DNA of 64,000 bases. It comes from G963663315 sp965208975 (GTDB lineage: Bacteria; Pseudomonadota; Gammaproteobacteria; Arenicellales; Poriferihabitantaceae). Of the stretch, positions 53,126-61,762 are shown in pieces; within the stretch, counting starts at the first letter, position 1, and the number at the start of each line of letters is the position of its first letter. The DNA lies in NCBI GenBank assembly GCA_965208975.1, contig CBDBQH010000003.1, positions 1,488,001-1,552,000 of the forward strand, written 5' to 3'. The position numbers and the translations under genes are program-made. Below the pieces are notes generated by a model. It was not told the origin of the DNA. It did not search any database and worked only from the letters and a program-made list of their open reading frames with translations.

Positions 53126-55627
53126 ATGGGATTAAAAGACGGATACATAAAAGATTTTGTTAGCGGTACTGCTGTTCGGGCCACTCCCGAAGAAATTGAG
53201 GCCGTTCAAGTATTCTCCAAGATGCTTGTTGGTGACTACGGATATCCAAAGGAACTAATACAAACCCGTCCGCAATGGCGAGTGAGGGCTCGTCCCTCAG
53301 ATACAAAAAAGGAATATCCAGTTGATATTGCTATTTTCAATTCGAAGGACCACAAGGAAAATAACATTGAAATCATAGTTGAATGCAAGAAGGCTAATCG
53401 AAAAGACGGGCTCACGCAGTTGAAAGACTATCTTCGCTTTTCTACATCTCAATTTGGTGTATGGTTTAATGGTCGCGAAAAACTATTTCTCAAAAAGACC
53501 GAAGACAAAGGAAAAGTGATCTTTGAAGAGATACCCAATATTCCGAAGCATGGAGAACGGGTTGAAGACATTGGCCTTTACAAACGAAAAGACCTGAAAC
53601 CGACACACAATCTGAAAAGCGTATTCCGAACCATCCGTCATTATCTTGCGGCCAATGCGGTTGGTATTACGCGTGACGAAGTGTTCGCACAACAGATAAT
53701 CTATTTGATCTTTTGCAAGATCTATGACGAGCGTTTCACCAAACCAAACGACATGGTGAAGTTCCGTGCTGGCATTGGTGAAAAATCTTATGAGATAAAC
53801 GGACGTATTCAACAAATCTTCGGCCATGTAAAGACCAAGTATTCGGATGTAATTGATGAAAGGGATAAAATTACCCTTGACGACAAATCACTTACTTATG
53901 TGGTCGGTGAATTACAATTATTTTGCTTGATCGACAGTGAGCGCGACGCAATAGCGGATGCATTTGAAACATTTATTGGCCCATCTTTGAAGGGCGGACA
54001 GGGACAGTTCTTCACCCCTCGCAATGTGGTCAAATTGATCGTTGAAATCGTCAACCCAACCTCTGATGACAAGGTGATTGATCCCGCCTGTGGTAGCGGT
54101 GGCTTTTTGATTGAAGCACTCAGGGATGTTTGGGAGCACATTGAAGAAAAGGGGGCTTCGTTTGGCTGGCCAGATTCTGAAATAGCTTCAGAGAAGCTGG
54201 AAGCCGCAATCAAGAATTTCCGAGGCATTGACAAGGATAACTTCTTGAGCAAGGTTGCCAAGGCATACATGGCTATCATTGGTGACGGTCGTGGGGGGGT
54301 ATTTTGCGAGAACAGCCTGGATGTTCCGAAACACTGGAAGGCTTTGACTAGTGAAAACGTCCCGCTTGGGTCGTTCGATGTTGTGATGACGAATCCCCCG
54401 TTCGGCAAGAAGCTGAAGATTGAGGACACAGCAATTCTCGGTTGTTATCGATTAGGACACAAATGGTCTGTCAACATGACATCCGGTAAATTTGAAGAAA
54501 AAAACACGCTACACAAGGGACAAGCCCCGCAAATTCTTTTCGTTGAACGATGTTTGGAACTTATGCAGGATGGGGGACGGCTTGGAATCATAGCGCCCGA
54601 AAGTATGTTCTGTAATCCATCCCACCGATACATCGTTCAATACATCAAGTCAGTAGCGCGGATCAAAGCCATAGTTTCACTGCCGGAAGAACTATTTCAA
54701 CCCTACACGCACGCTAAGACGTGTGCAGTCATAATCGAAAAAACCCCAACCAGCCTGGAAACTGACCACGAAATATTCATGGCCATTGCCAAGTGGTGTG
54801 GTCACGATTCAAGAGGCTTGCCGATACCACATGATGACATCCCAAAAATATTGGAAAAGTTTCTTGATTACAAGGAAAAAGGAAAGCTGACCTATGACCA
54901 TTGGGGCTTCGTTATCAATGAAACCAACATTCGAGATAATATCTACCTGCCTAAATACTACAATCCGGAAATCCAGAAGAAACTTGAAAGCCTAAAGAAA
55001 ACGCACAATCTATTAGTGTTCAGGGATTTGTTCGAACAAGGCATCATCGGTATTTCAACTGGTCAAGAAGTCGGGAAACTGTCGTATGGAACAGGCAATA
55101 TCCCGTTTATACGAACATCGGATATTGCGAACTGGGAAATCAAGCTTGATCCAAAGCACGGCCTGTCGGAAACAATCTACGAAAATTTGAAGGATAAACA
55201 AGACATCCAGGAAAACGACATTCTGGTAGTCCGGGATGGCACCTATCTTGTTGGAACGTGCGCCTTGATAACGAAATATGATACGAAGATAGTCTATCAA
55301 AGCCACATCTACAAAATACGATCAAACAATTATGAAGTCTTACACCCCTATTTATTGCTTGCGGTCCTGACAAGTCCAATCGTGAAGGAGCAAATATTCG
55401 CCAAACGGTTCACTCAAGACATTATCGACACCCTCGGTAGGCGGGTTCATGAGTTGATTTTGCCAATTCCGAAAACAAGAAAGGAGAAGAACGAAATCAT
55501 TGAAAATGTGAAGAAGGTAATTAGTCACAAGAATGCAGCTCGTGAACTTGCTCGAAAAGCCATTCTCGACGTAGCGCCGGTTGGAGATAATTCGGACGTA
55601 ACAGAATTTCTTACGATGACGAAATAG
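53126..55627 (+). CDS. Single-chain restriction-methylation-specificity enzyme (type IIG-like)
   Basis: 833 residues from ATG 53126 (MGLKDGYIKDFVSG); the frame extends to 53036. Nuclease: a HsdR-N-like PD-(D/E)XK domain with PVDIAI (Asp67) and VECKK (Glu86, Lys88). Methylase: a gamma-type N6-adenine domain with DPACGSGG at 319-326 and NPPFG at 423-427. From about 620 on, a HsdS-like target recognition domain (FRTSDIANWEI-like IPFIRTSDI, then VLTSPIVKEQIFAKRF). No helicase motifs, so it is not a type I HsdR. R-M-S in one chain is the type IIG plan. It follows the STAND-like gene after a 253-base gap in which I see no gene. Confidence 0.82.
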   Translation: MGLKDGYIKDFVSGTAVRATPEEIEAVQVFSKMLVGDYGYPKELIQTRPQWRVRARPSDTKKEYPVDIAIFNSKDHKENNIEIIVECKKANRKDGLTQLKDYLRFSTSQFGVWFNGREKLFLKKTEDKGKVIFEEIPNIPKHGERVEDIGLYKRKDLKPTHNLKSVFRTIRHYLAANAVGITRDEVFAQQIIYLIFCKIYDERFTKPNDMVKFRAGIGEKSYEINGRIQQIFGHVKTKYSDVIDERDKITLDDKSLTYVVGELQLFCLIDSERDAIADAFETFIGPSLKGGQGQFFTPRNVVKLIVEIVNPTSDDKVIDPACGSGGFLIEALRDVWEHIEEKGASFGWPDSEIASEKLEAAIKNFRGIDKDNFLSKVAKAYMAIIGDGRGGVFCENSLDVPKHWKALTSENVPLGSFDVVMTNPPFGKKLKIEDTAILGCYRLGHKWSVNMTSGKFEEKNTLHKGQAPQILFVERCLELMQDGGRLGIIAPESMFCNPSHRYIVQYIKSVARIKAIVSLPEELFQPYTHAKTCAVIIEKTPTSLETDHEIFMAIAKWCGHDSRGLPIPHDDIPKILEKFLDYKEKGKLTYDHWGFVINETNIRDNIYLPKYYNPEIQKKLESLKKTHNLLVFRDLFEQGIIGISTGQEVGKLSYGTGNIPFIRTSDIANWEIKLDPKHGLSETIYENLKDKQDIQENDILVVRDGTYLVGTCALITKYDTKIVYQSHIYKIRSNNYEVLHPYLLLAVLTSPIVKEQIFAKRFTQDIIDTLGRRVHELILPIPKTRKEKNEIIENVKKVISHKNAARELARKAILDVAPVGDNSDVTEFLTMTK

Positions 55628-55659
55628 TTGAATCAGTATTGGAAAGCTCCCTTGTCGAC

Positions 55660-55871
55660 TTCACCCGCCCCGCATAGAACGGCAAGAGCGCTTTCAGCGC
55701 TTCCAGATTATCGCCCTGGATCAACATATTTCCGGCATTGGCGTCTCCGGCTGAAAGTTCGGGTATTTCTTGAACAGGCGATACGGCGCCTGTTTCGCGC
55801 GCCGGATATCTTCGTCTCGTGTCAACCAGTGCAGAATAGGCATGATCTATCACTCGTTCCCGTTCATTCAC
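55660..55871 (-). pseudogene. 5' stub of a type III Mod-like DNA methyltransferase
   Basis: The frame starts at GTG 55871 (overlapping the upstream gene by 8 bases) and reads VNERERVIDHAYSALVDTRR, then GNMLIQGDNLEALKALLPFYAGRVK, the standard N-terminus of Mod-type methyltransferases. It breaks off just before the DPPY catalytic motif would come, and the last 15 residues to the stop at 55611 are read from the neighbouring restriction gene's 3' end. The break is an illegitimate junction. Confidence 0.75.
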
Positions 55872-56672
55872 GAACCCGGGACACTAAATCTATTTTCTTT
55901 GCAATTCCGTCAAGGGATATATCCCTTGACGGAAATCCCTGAATGGTTTTCATCATATTCATGAGTGAAGCAGCATACTCATCGTTGCCGGTTTGTGTGG
56001 CTGATTTCAGTTCCGTATGCCGCCGCCTGGCACGGTTGCGATCAGGGTCTGCGACCAGGAGATATGCATGTATTATTGTTAATCGGTCTGTCCAGGCTTT
56101 CCGTCCAGGCAAGGAGGTCAGAAATGCCATTACGTCATCAGGCGATGCTTCACCACGAATGAAGCGGTTGTAGAGATCAGGGTAGTTGGAACGCAAGACG
56201 ATCAGGAGCGCCACCAAAACAGGGCGAAGATAATGATTGGAAGGCGTTTCATCCATCACGATCCGTAACCGTGTGATGCATCTTTCCTGAGCCCGGAGCG
56301 TCAGCCCCATCGCCTCGCTGAGCAACGTAAAAAATTCAACAAACTGCGTTTTGTCGTAGGCCGTCGAGGAATTTTTGTTTCGCTCCTCAAAAACCGGATC
56401 AAGGTCAAAGCGTGTAATGAGACTGTTTATGTGGCTTTCGGTATTAACAACCGGGATGCCGTATTCCAGATCGAAAAAACGACGAAGGTATTCGGCTGCG
56501 TCAAACTCCGCTCCATACACTGCCTTGATGGAGAGTCCAGAGCCATCACGAAAGGTCCGTCCAATCGTCCGATCAATCCGGAAAGGAACTCAACCAGCGG
56601 CTTTCGGTCGAGTGAGTCGTGCCGAAATGGGTCCTCAGAGTGGATTTCAATATCGTCGGGACGATAAGTCAT
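55864..56672 (-). pseudogene. KAP-family P-loop NTPase, internally deleted
   Basis: Two frames make up the remains. The upstream one (56672 to about 56555) has the KAP N-terminus DPFRHDSLDRKPLVEFLSGL and GPFVMALDSP, where WGTGKT should follow but does not. The next coding stretch (IKAVYGAEFDAAEYLRRFFDLEYGIP, frame of 55864-56520) is the region after Walker B in intact relatives. About 200 residues, both Walker motifs included, are missing, and the joint is out of frame. Its 3' end overlaps the Mod-like stub. KAP NTPases often sit in defence islands. Confidence 0.75.
55905..55934. repeat. Perfect 30-base palindrome
   Basis: Arms of 15 bases, TTCCGTCAAGGGATA and its complement, with no loop, near the 3' end of the KAP remnant. 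It is in frame there (FPSRDISLDG). It could form a cruciform or act as a binding site; no T-run follows, so it is not an obvious terminator. Confidence 0.7.
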
Positions 56673-56748
56673 TTGCTGTCATACCTTCTGATTACGGGTA
56701 TTTTGTACGGCTGTATTGGCGTTGGGTTTTATGGCGCACATCCGTGTA

Positions 56749-58335
56749 TCAGCCGCGTTCCACCCGAATTGCCAGCAGATTCCGTTCCGTCCGTCCGAAA
56801 GCCAGCGCGATATGATGAATCGGTTGGCCCTGATTGCGGTATTTATCACTGTACCCCTTCTCCTGTATCTGCACCATCGCCTGAGCCAGAGCGGATTCTT
56901 TCCCGGATTCATCTTCCACCACCTTGAACTCCATGACGAATACCTGACCGGCATGAATCAACGCCATGTCCGAACGACCCCGGCTGGTCGCTTCTTCTAC
57001 CCGCACTTGAGCCTCACAAGACAGGAAATTCATGTACAGCAGACTCGCATACCAGGACTCATACCGACTCAAGCCGGCGCTGTCATGCCACGGGTACGGA
57101 ATCCCCGAAAGATAGGCCCGGAATCCCTCGGCAAAGCCGTCAAAGTCCTGTGCCGCGAGTAATTCAAGCAGTTGTTCTCCCTGCTTCGTGATGCGATCGA
57201 CACCGGTCATATACCGCAGCAACCCCCGGTTCAGACTCAATTCGACCTCATGATTCGGATAGTCCATCCGGTATTCGGTCAGGCCTCCGGTTTGTTCCTT
57301 GCCGACAATAGTCAGATAGCCGGTCTGGAACAACAGGGCATCCATGTTGTAATCCTGTATATCAAATGTGGAGACCAATTCCCGGTCCGCAATCCGGTTG
57401 GTCAGTTCCAGCGGGCTGATTTCCTGTCGTACCAGTTCCCGGTACAGGAAGGTCGGTGTCCCCGTGCGAAACCAGTAAGGCTCGAATGTTCGCCCCCGCA
57501 GCAGCAGTAGCACATCGAACGGGTTGTAGACTTTCTCCTCCCCCAGCCAGCTATAGCCGTTGTACCAGCGTCTGATCTCGTCCCGATCAAGCCCCGGCAA
57601 TTCCGCGGCGAACACGGTGTCGAGGTCATGGTCGGTATAGCCGCAGAGGGTGGAGTACTTACGATCCAGACTGATGTTTTCCAGGTTGTTGAGACCGGAG
57701 AACAGATTCACATTCGAGAACATGCTGATGCCGGTGATAAAGACAAACCGGATATGGCGGGCGCTACCCTTGATGATGCCGTAGAACCCGCGCAAATAGT
57801 CCCGGTTGGCTCTGGCCAGTTCTGAGTCTTCCAGCACATCCAGGATCGGCTTGTCGTATTCATCAATCAGAATCACTACCGGGTTTTGGGTGGTTCGATG
57901 CAACTGGGCAATCAGCCTCAAGAGACGATCCGGCCCCTTCATGTCTGGCGGAGCCGGGTCAAGCCCCGCCCCTTCTTCGATGAGGGTCAACTGCGTATGA
58001 ATGTTCTTCTCCAGCGCTTCCGGGCTGTTGTATTGACCGTCGAAGCTTATCCGCACCACCGGATGCTTCTGTTGCGGGCTCCAGTCCCAGTGATCATGAA
58101 TACCCAGCCCCCGGAACAGTTCCTCGCTGCCCTCGAACAGTTCATGCAGGGTGTCGAGCAGCAGGCTCTTGCCGAAGCGCCGCGGGCGGGACAGGAAATA
58201 GTAATCTCCCTGATCAATCATCTGCCGGATCAGGGGGGTCTTGTCCACATAGTAGCAGTCCCGTTCCCTCAGATTACGGAAAGTCTGGTATCCGATCGGC
58301 AGTCGGCGGCGGGATATGTTTTGGTTCTCGGCCAT
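56749..58335 (-). CDS. AAA-ATPase-like protein with C-terminal PD-(D/E)XK nuclease domain
   Basis: 528 residues. Near the N-terminus, IGYQTFRNLRERDCYYVDKTPLI then Walker A in RPRRFGKSLLL (50-60) and Walker B in VILIDEYDKPIL are the marks of the AAA-ATPase-like family. At the C-terminus, GRSDMALIHAGQVFVMEFKV holds the Asp and Glu-x-Lys of the PD-(D/E)XK domain usual for this family. These genes are common, multi-copy and variable; roles are largely unknown, some may be mobile or defence related. It closes the defence island. Confidence 0.88.
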   Translation of the reverse strand: MAENQNISRRRLPIGYQTFRNLRERDCYYVDKTPLIRQMIDQGDYYFLSRPRRFGKSLLLDTLHELFEGSEELFRGLGIHDHWDWSPQQKHPVVRISFDGQYNSPEALEKNIHTQLTLIEEGAGLDPAPPDMKGPDRLLRLIAQLHRTTQNPVVILIDEYDKPILDVLEDSELARANRDYLRGFYGIIKGSARHIRFVFITGISMFSNVNLFSGLNNLENISLDRKYSTLCGYTDHDLDTVFAAELPGLDRDEIRRWYNGYSWLGEEKVYNPFDVLLLLRGRTFEPYWFRTGTPTFLYRELVRQEISPLELTNRIADRELVSTFDIQDYNMDALLFQTGYLTIVGKEQTGGLTEYRMDYPNHEVELSLNRGLLRYMTGVDRITKQGEQLLELLAAQDFDGFAEGFRAYLSGIPYPWHDSAGLSRYESWYASLLYMNFLSCEAQVRVEEATSRGRSDMALIHAGQVFVMEFKVVEDESGKESALAQAMVQIQEKGYSDKYRNQGQPIHHIALAFGRTERNLLAIRVERG

Positions 58336-58376
58336 GGCCCTGATATCATAACACTGTGAAGTGAGTTGAATTCGCT

Positions 58377-59021
58377 CTAAATCCAGTAAGCGGTGCGGAT
58401 CATGATTCTGGATGCCAGTCTCATCAGTCCCTTGACCGGGGGGGGCAGGTCGGCGGCTCCGGCATGGATGGCTTGTTCGGCATGGGCGGCTTCATCCGTC
58501 CTCATTTGTGACACGATTTGCCGGCTTCGCAAATCCTTGACTGGCAACTTGCCGAGTTGGTCGTCCAGGTGGGACACTACCTGTTTTTCGGTTTGTGCGA
58601 GGAAGCCGAGATTCCATTTGTCACCCGCCACTCCGCTGACCGCTCCGATCATGAATGATGCCCCGTACCAGAGTGGATTCAGGGCGCTTTTGCGGCTGCC
58701 GAGTTCATCCAGACGTTGCTCGCACCAGGCCAGATGATCGACTTCTTCCGTAGCGGCCTGTCGCATCTGTTGGCGGGTCGCCTGGTTCCGGGCCGTGCAG
58801 GTCTGGCTTTGATACAGCGCCTGGGCACAAATTTCGCCAACATGGTTGACTCGCATATATCGACCTGCCAAAGTCCGATCACGGTCGCTCATGCTGTCAT
58901 CTTCTGCCGCGGTGGCCGGGTATTCCCGGCTTGACCGTGCTTTGACGAACAGCGTATCGAGTGTCCGGGCGGCGCCGATGAGAAGATGATCGAGACGGTT
59001 GTACTGGCGTTGATTTTCCAT
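58377..59021 (-). CDS. coq7: Coq7, 3-demethoxyubiquinol 3-hydroxylase
   Basis: Diiron monooxygenase for the last hydroxylation in ubiquinone synthesis. 214 residues from the Met at 59021 (MENQRQYNRLDHLL); the frame extends to 59087. Ferritin-like diiron ligands are seen in RVNHVGEICAQALY, TEEVDHLAWCEQRL and DEAAHAEQAIHAG. The longer N-terminus with GRYMRVNHVGE is typical of the bacterial branch. Its presence agrees with a ubiquinone-based bc1 chain. Confidence 0.93.
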   Translation of the reverse strand: MENQRQYNRLDHLLIGAARTLDTLFVKARSSREYPATAAEDDSMSDRDRTLAGRYMRVNHVGEICAQALYQSQTCTARNQATRQQMRQAATEEVDHLAWCEQRLDELGSRKSALNPLWYGASFMIGAVSGVAGDKWNLGFLAQTEKQVVSHLDDQLGKLPVKDLRSRQIVSQMRTDEAAHAEQAIHAGAADLPPPVKGLMRLASRIMIRTAYWI

Positions 59022-59241
59022 AGCGTAAGTATACCAGTATCTGAACCAACCGGCCAATTCAGGCGTTGTCTGGTGTAGACTCTCCATATATTTCTGCAGA
59101 TGGCCATGAAGGGGCGATGCGCGAGTTCATGTTATCCTGCCTGGACAAGAGACATATTGAAATCATGAAAGAATGCCCTGAATCGGTAAAAAGCCCGAAT
59201 ATTGGTGAGATATCGAGTATAAAAACAACCGAAAAAGAAAG

Positions 59242-60696
59242 ATGAATACCCGTGAAATCCGGGCGCTGTTTGAAAGGGTCCTGCCAGCGCAATCCATCGT
59301 TTCCGATGTGGCCGGGTTGCGGGTTTATGAATGTGACGGGTTGAGCGCTTACCGACAGGTTCCGAAGCTGGTGGTGTTGCCCGACCGCATTGAGCAGGTT
59401 CAACGCGCCATGGCGGTCTGCCAGCAACACGGTATCCCGATCGTCAGCCGGGGCGCCGGAACCAGTTTGTCGGGGGGCGCTTTGCCGCACCGGGACGGCA
59501 TTGTGCTGGGCCTGGCGAAGATGAACCAGATGCTGGAACTGGATCTGGCCAATCGCACCGCCACAGTCCAGCCGGGCATGCGGAACCTGGCAATCTCCGA
59601 GGCGGTTCGTAAACACGGGCTGTACTATGCGCCCGATCCTTCATCCCAGATCGCGTGTACGATCGGTGGCAATGTCGCAGAAAACGCGGGCGGGGTGCAT
59701 TGCCTGAAATATGGATTGACGGGACACAATATTGCCGCCTTGAAAATAGCGACCATCGAAGGCGAACTGGTTGAAATCGGAGGCTCCGGCCTGGATGTCC
59801 CCGGCTTCAATCTGCTTTCACTGATGATCGGGTCCGAGGGAATGCTGGGTATTGTGGTCGAAGTCACGGTGAAATTGTTGCCGATACCGGATACCGCGAA
59901 GGTGATCATGGGTGTGTTCGATTCGGTGCAGGCCGCGGGCGACAGCGTGGCCGATATTATTGGTGACGGCATCATTCCGGGGGGCATTGAAATGATGGAC
60001 AATCCGGCGATACGCGCGGCTGAAGATTTTGTCCATGCCGGTTATCCAACCGAGGCCAGCGCCATACTGTTGTGTGAACTGGACGGCACGTCAACGGAGG
60101 TGGATGACCAGCTCGAGCGGGTTAAAAAACTGTTCGATCAAAACGGCGCCGTGGAAAACCGGGTTGCCCGGGATGAACGTGAGAGAGCGCTGTTCTGGTC
60201 GGGGCGCAAGGCCGCATTTCCGGCGGTCGGTCGGATTTCGCCGGACTATTACTGTATTGATGGCACGATTCCACGCAAATCGTTAGGCCGGGTTCTGATG
60301 GAAATAAACCGTCTCTCCGAACAGTATCAACTGCCTGTCGCCAATGTATTCCATGCCGGGGACGGCAATCTGCATCCACTGATTCTGTATGACGCCAACC
60401 AGCCCGGTGAATTGGCGAAAACCGAACAACTGGGCAGTGAAATTCTCCGGCTGTGCATTGCGGTGGGCGGCACGATTACCGGGGAGCATGGCGTGGGTGT
60501 AGAGAAAGTCGGTGAAATGTGCATCCAGTTCAACGATCAGGAGCGCGGGCAGTTCCACAGTGTAAGGGATTGTTTCGATCCGGGCAGATTGCTGAATCCG
60601 GGCAAGGCCATACCTACCCTGGCCCGCTGCGCGGAGCATAATGCCATGCATGTTCATGCGGGGGAATTGCCTTTCCCGGAGCTGGAGCGTTTCTGA
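59242..60696 (+). CDS. glcD: Glycolate oxidase subunit GlcD
   Basis: FAD-linked subunit that oxidises glycolate to glyoxylate at the membrane. 484 residues with the FAD_binding_4 domain (VSRGAGTSLSGGALPHRDGIVL, MRNLAISEA, GGNVAENAGGVHCLKYG, GSEGMLGI) and the FAD-oxidase C domain with VFHAGDGNLHP and GEHGVGVEK. First gene of glcDEF; the ATG of glcE overlaps its stop by one base. Start ATG 59242. Confidence 0.94.
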   Translation: MNTREIRALFERVLPAQSIVSDVAGLRVYECDGLSAYRQVPKLVVLPDRIEQVQRAMAVCQQHGIPIVSRGAGTSLSGGALPHRDGIVLGLAKMNQMLELDLANRTATVQPGMRNLAISEAVRKHGLYYAPDPSSQIACTIGGNVAENAGGVHCLKYGLTGHNIAALKIATIEGELVEIGGSGLDVPGFNLLSLMIGSEGMLGIVVEVTVKLLPIPDTAKVIMGVFDSVQAAGDSVADIIGDGIIPGGIEMMDNPAIRAAEDFVHAGYPTEASAILLCELDGTSTEVDDQLERVKKLFDQNGAVENRVARDERERALFWSGRKAAFPAVGRISPDYYCIDGTIPRKSLGRVLMEINRLSEQYQLPVANVFHAGDGNLHPLILYDANQPGELAKTEQLGSEILRLCIAVGGTITGEHGVGVEKVGEMCIQFNDQERGQFHSVRDCFDPGRLLNPGKAIPTLARCAEHNAMHVHAGELPFPELERF

Positions 60697-61760
60697 TGGC
60701 AGGGAATATCGAGGAAGAATTGCGGGAGCGCGTTGTCCGCGCCCGCAGGGAGTCCGCACCGCTGGCTATTCGCGGAGGCGGCAGCAAGGATTTCTATGGA
60801 CGGCAAATAATCGGACAGACATTTCCTGTCTGGCAACATGCCGGGATTCTGGATTATCAGCCAACGGAACTGGTGATTACCGCGCGGGCGGGGACATCAT
60901 TGCAGGAAGTCCAGACCACCCTGGCCGACTGCAATCAGATGTTGGGCTTTGAGCCGCCGTTGTTTGCGCCGTCTGCGACTCTGGGCGGCGTGATTGCGAC
61001 TGGTCTGGCTGGCCCCCGTCGTCCTTATGCCGGGTCGGTGAGTGATTTCGTTCTGGGCCTTAAAGTATTGACCGGGAAGGGAGAGCTCCTCCGGTTCGGC
61101 GGCCAGGTCATCAAAAATGTGGCGGGATTCGATATTTCCCGTCTGATGGTTGGCGCTATGGGATGTCTGGGCGTGATTCTGGAAGCGTCACTCAAGGTAT
61201 TGCCGATGCCGTTGCGTGAAACCACGATCAAGCTGGAACATGATCAGGCCGGGGAGTTTGTCAAATTCATGACTGCGCTGGCTCGCAAGCCATTGCCGGT
61301 TTCGGCGGCTTGCTGGGTCGGGGGGGTGACTTGGCTGCGTTTGTCGGGCACGGATACCGGGGTTGACTCGGCGATACGGAGGATTGGTGGAGAGGTGGAT
61401 GACCAGGGTGACTTGTTCTGGGATGGTGTCCGCGAGCACAGTCATGAATTTTTTCAAGGCGGCAGCCCTCTGCTTCGCGGTTCGGTCGCGCCGGCAACGC
61501 CGGTGATTTGTCCGCAGACTCCGCAGCTGATGGATTGGGGCGGCGCCGCGCGCTGGATTTGCGGCGCTGGGGATGACAGTGAATTCGAGCGTCAGGTTCG
61601 CTACCATCGGGGGCATGTCACCCGGTTCAGGAATGTCGACAGAAGCGGGCAGGTATTCGGCCCGGTTGATTCGGTGAATATGAAGTACCAGCAACGCCTG
61701 AAGGATGCCTTTGACCCGCACCGGATTCTGAATCCGGGCAGGATGTACGCGGATTTATAG
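60696..61760 (+). CDS. glcE: Glycolate oxidase subunit GlcE
   Basis: 354 residues, shorter relative of GlcD with its own FAD-binding domain (APLAIRGGGSKDFYG, LVITARAGTSLQEVQ, ATLGGVIATGLAGPRRPYAGSV, MGCLGVILEAS) and no full FAD-oxidase C domain. Required for activity of the GlcDEF complex. Starts at the glcD stop (one-base overlap) and is followed after 2 bases by glcF. Confidence 0.92.
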   Translation: MAGNIEEELRERVVRARRESAPLAIRGGGSKDFYGRQIIGQTFPVWQHAGILDYQPTELVITARAGTSLQEVQTTLADCNQMLGFEPPLFAPSATLGGVIATGLAGPRRPYAGSVSDFVLGLKVLTGKGELLRFGGQVIKNVAGFDISRLMVGAMGCLGVILEASLKVLPMPLRETTIKLEHDQAGEFVKFMTALARKPLPVSAACWVGGVTWLRLSGTDTGVDSAIRRIGGEVDDQGDLFWDGVREHSHEFFQGGSPLLRGSVAPATPVICPQTPQLMDWGGAARWICGAGDDSEFERQVRYHRGHVTRFRNVDRSGQVFGPVDSVNMKYQQRLKDAFDPHRILNPGRMYADL

Positions 61761-61762
61761 TC

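Noticed and set aside
48384..58335. Defence island considered as a prophage
   Set aside because: No integrase, capsid, terminase, tail or lysis gene, and no attachment-site repeat or tRNA at either edge.
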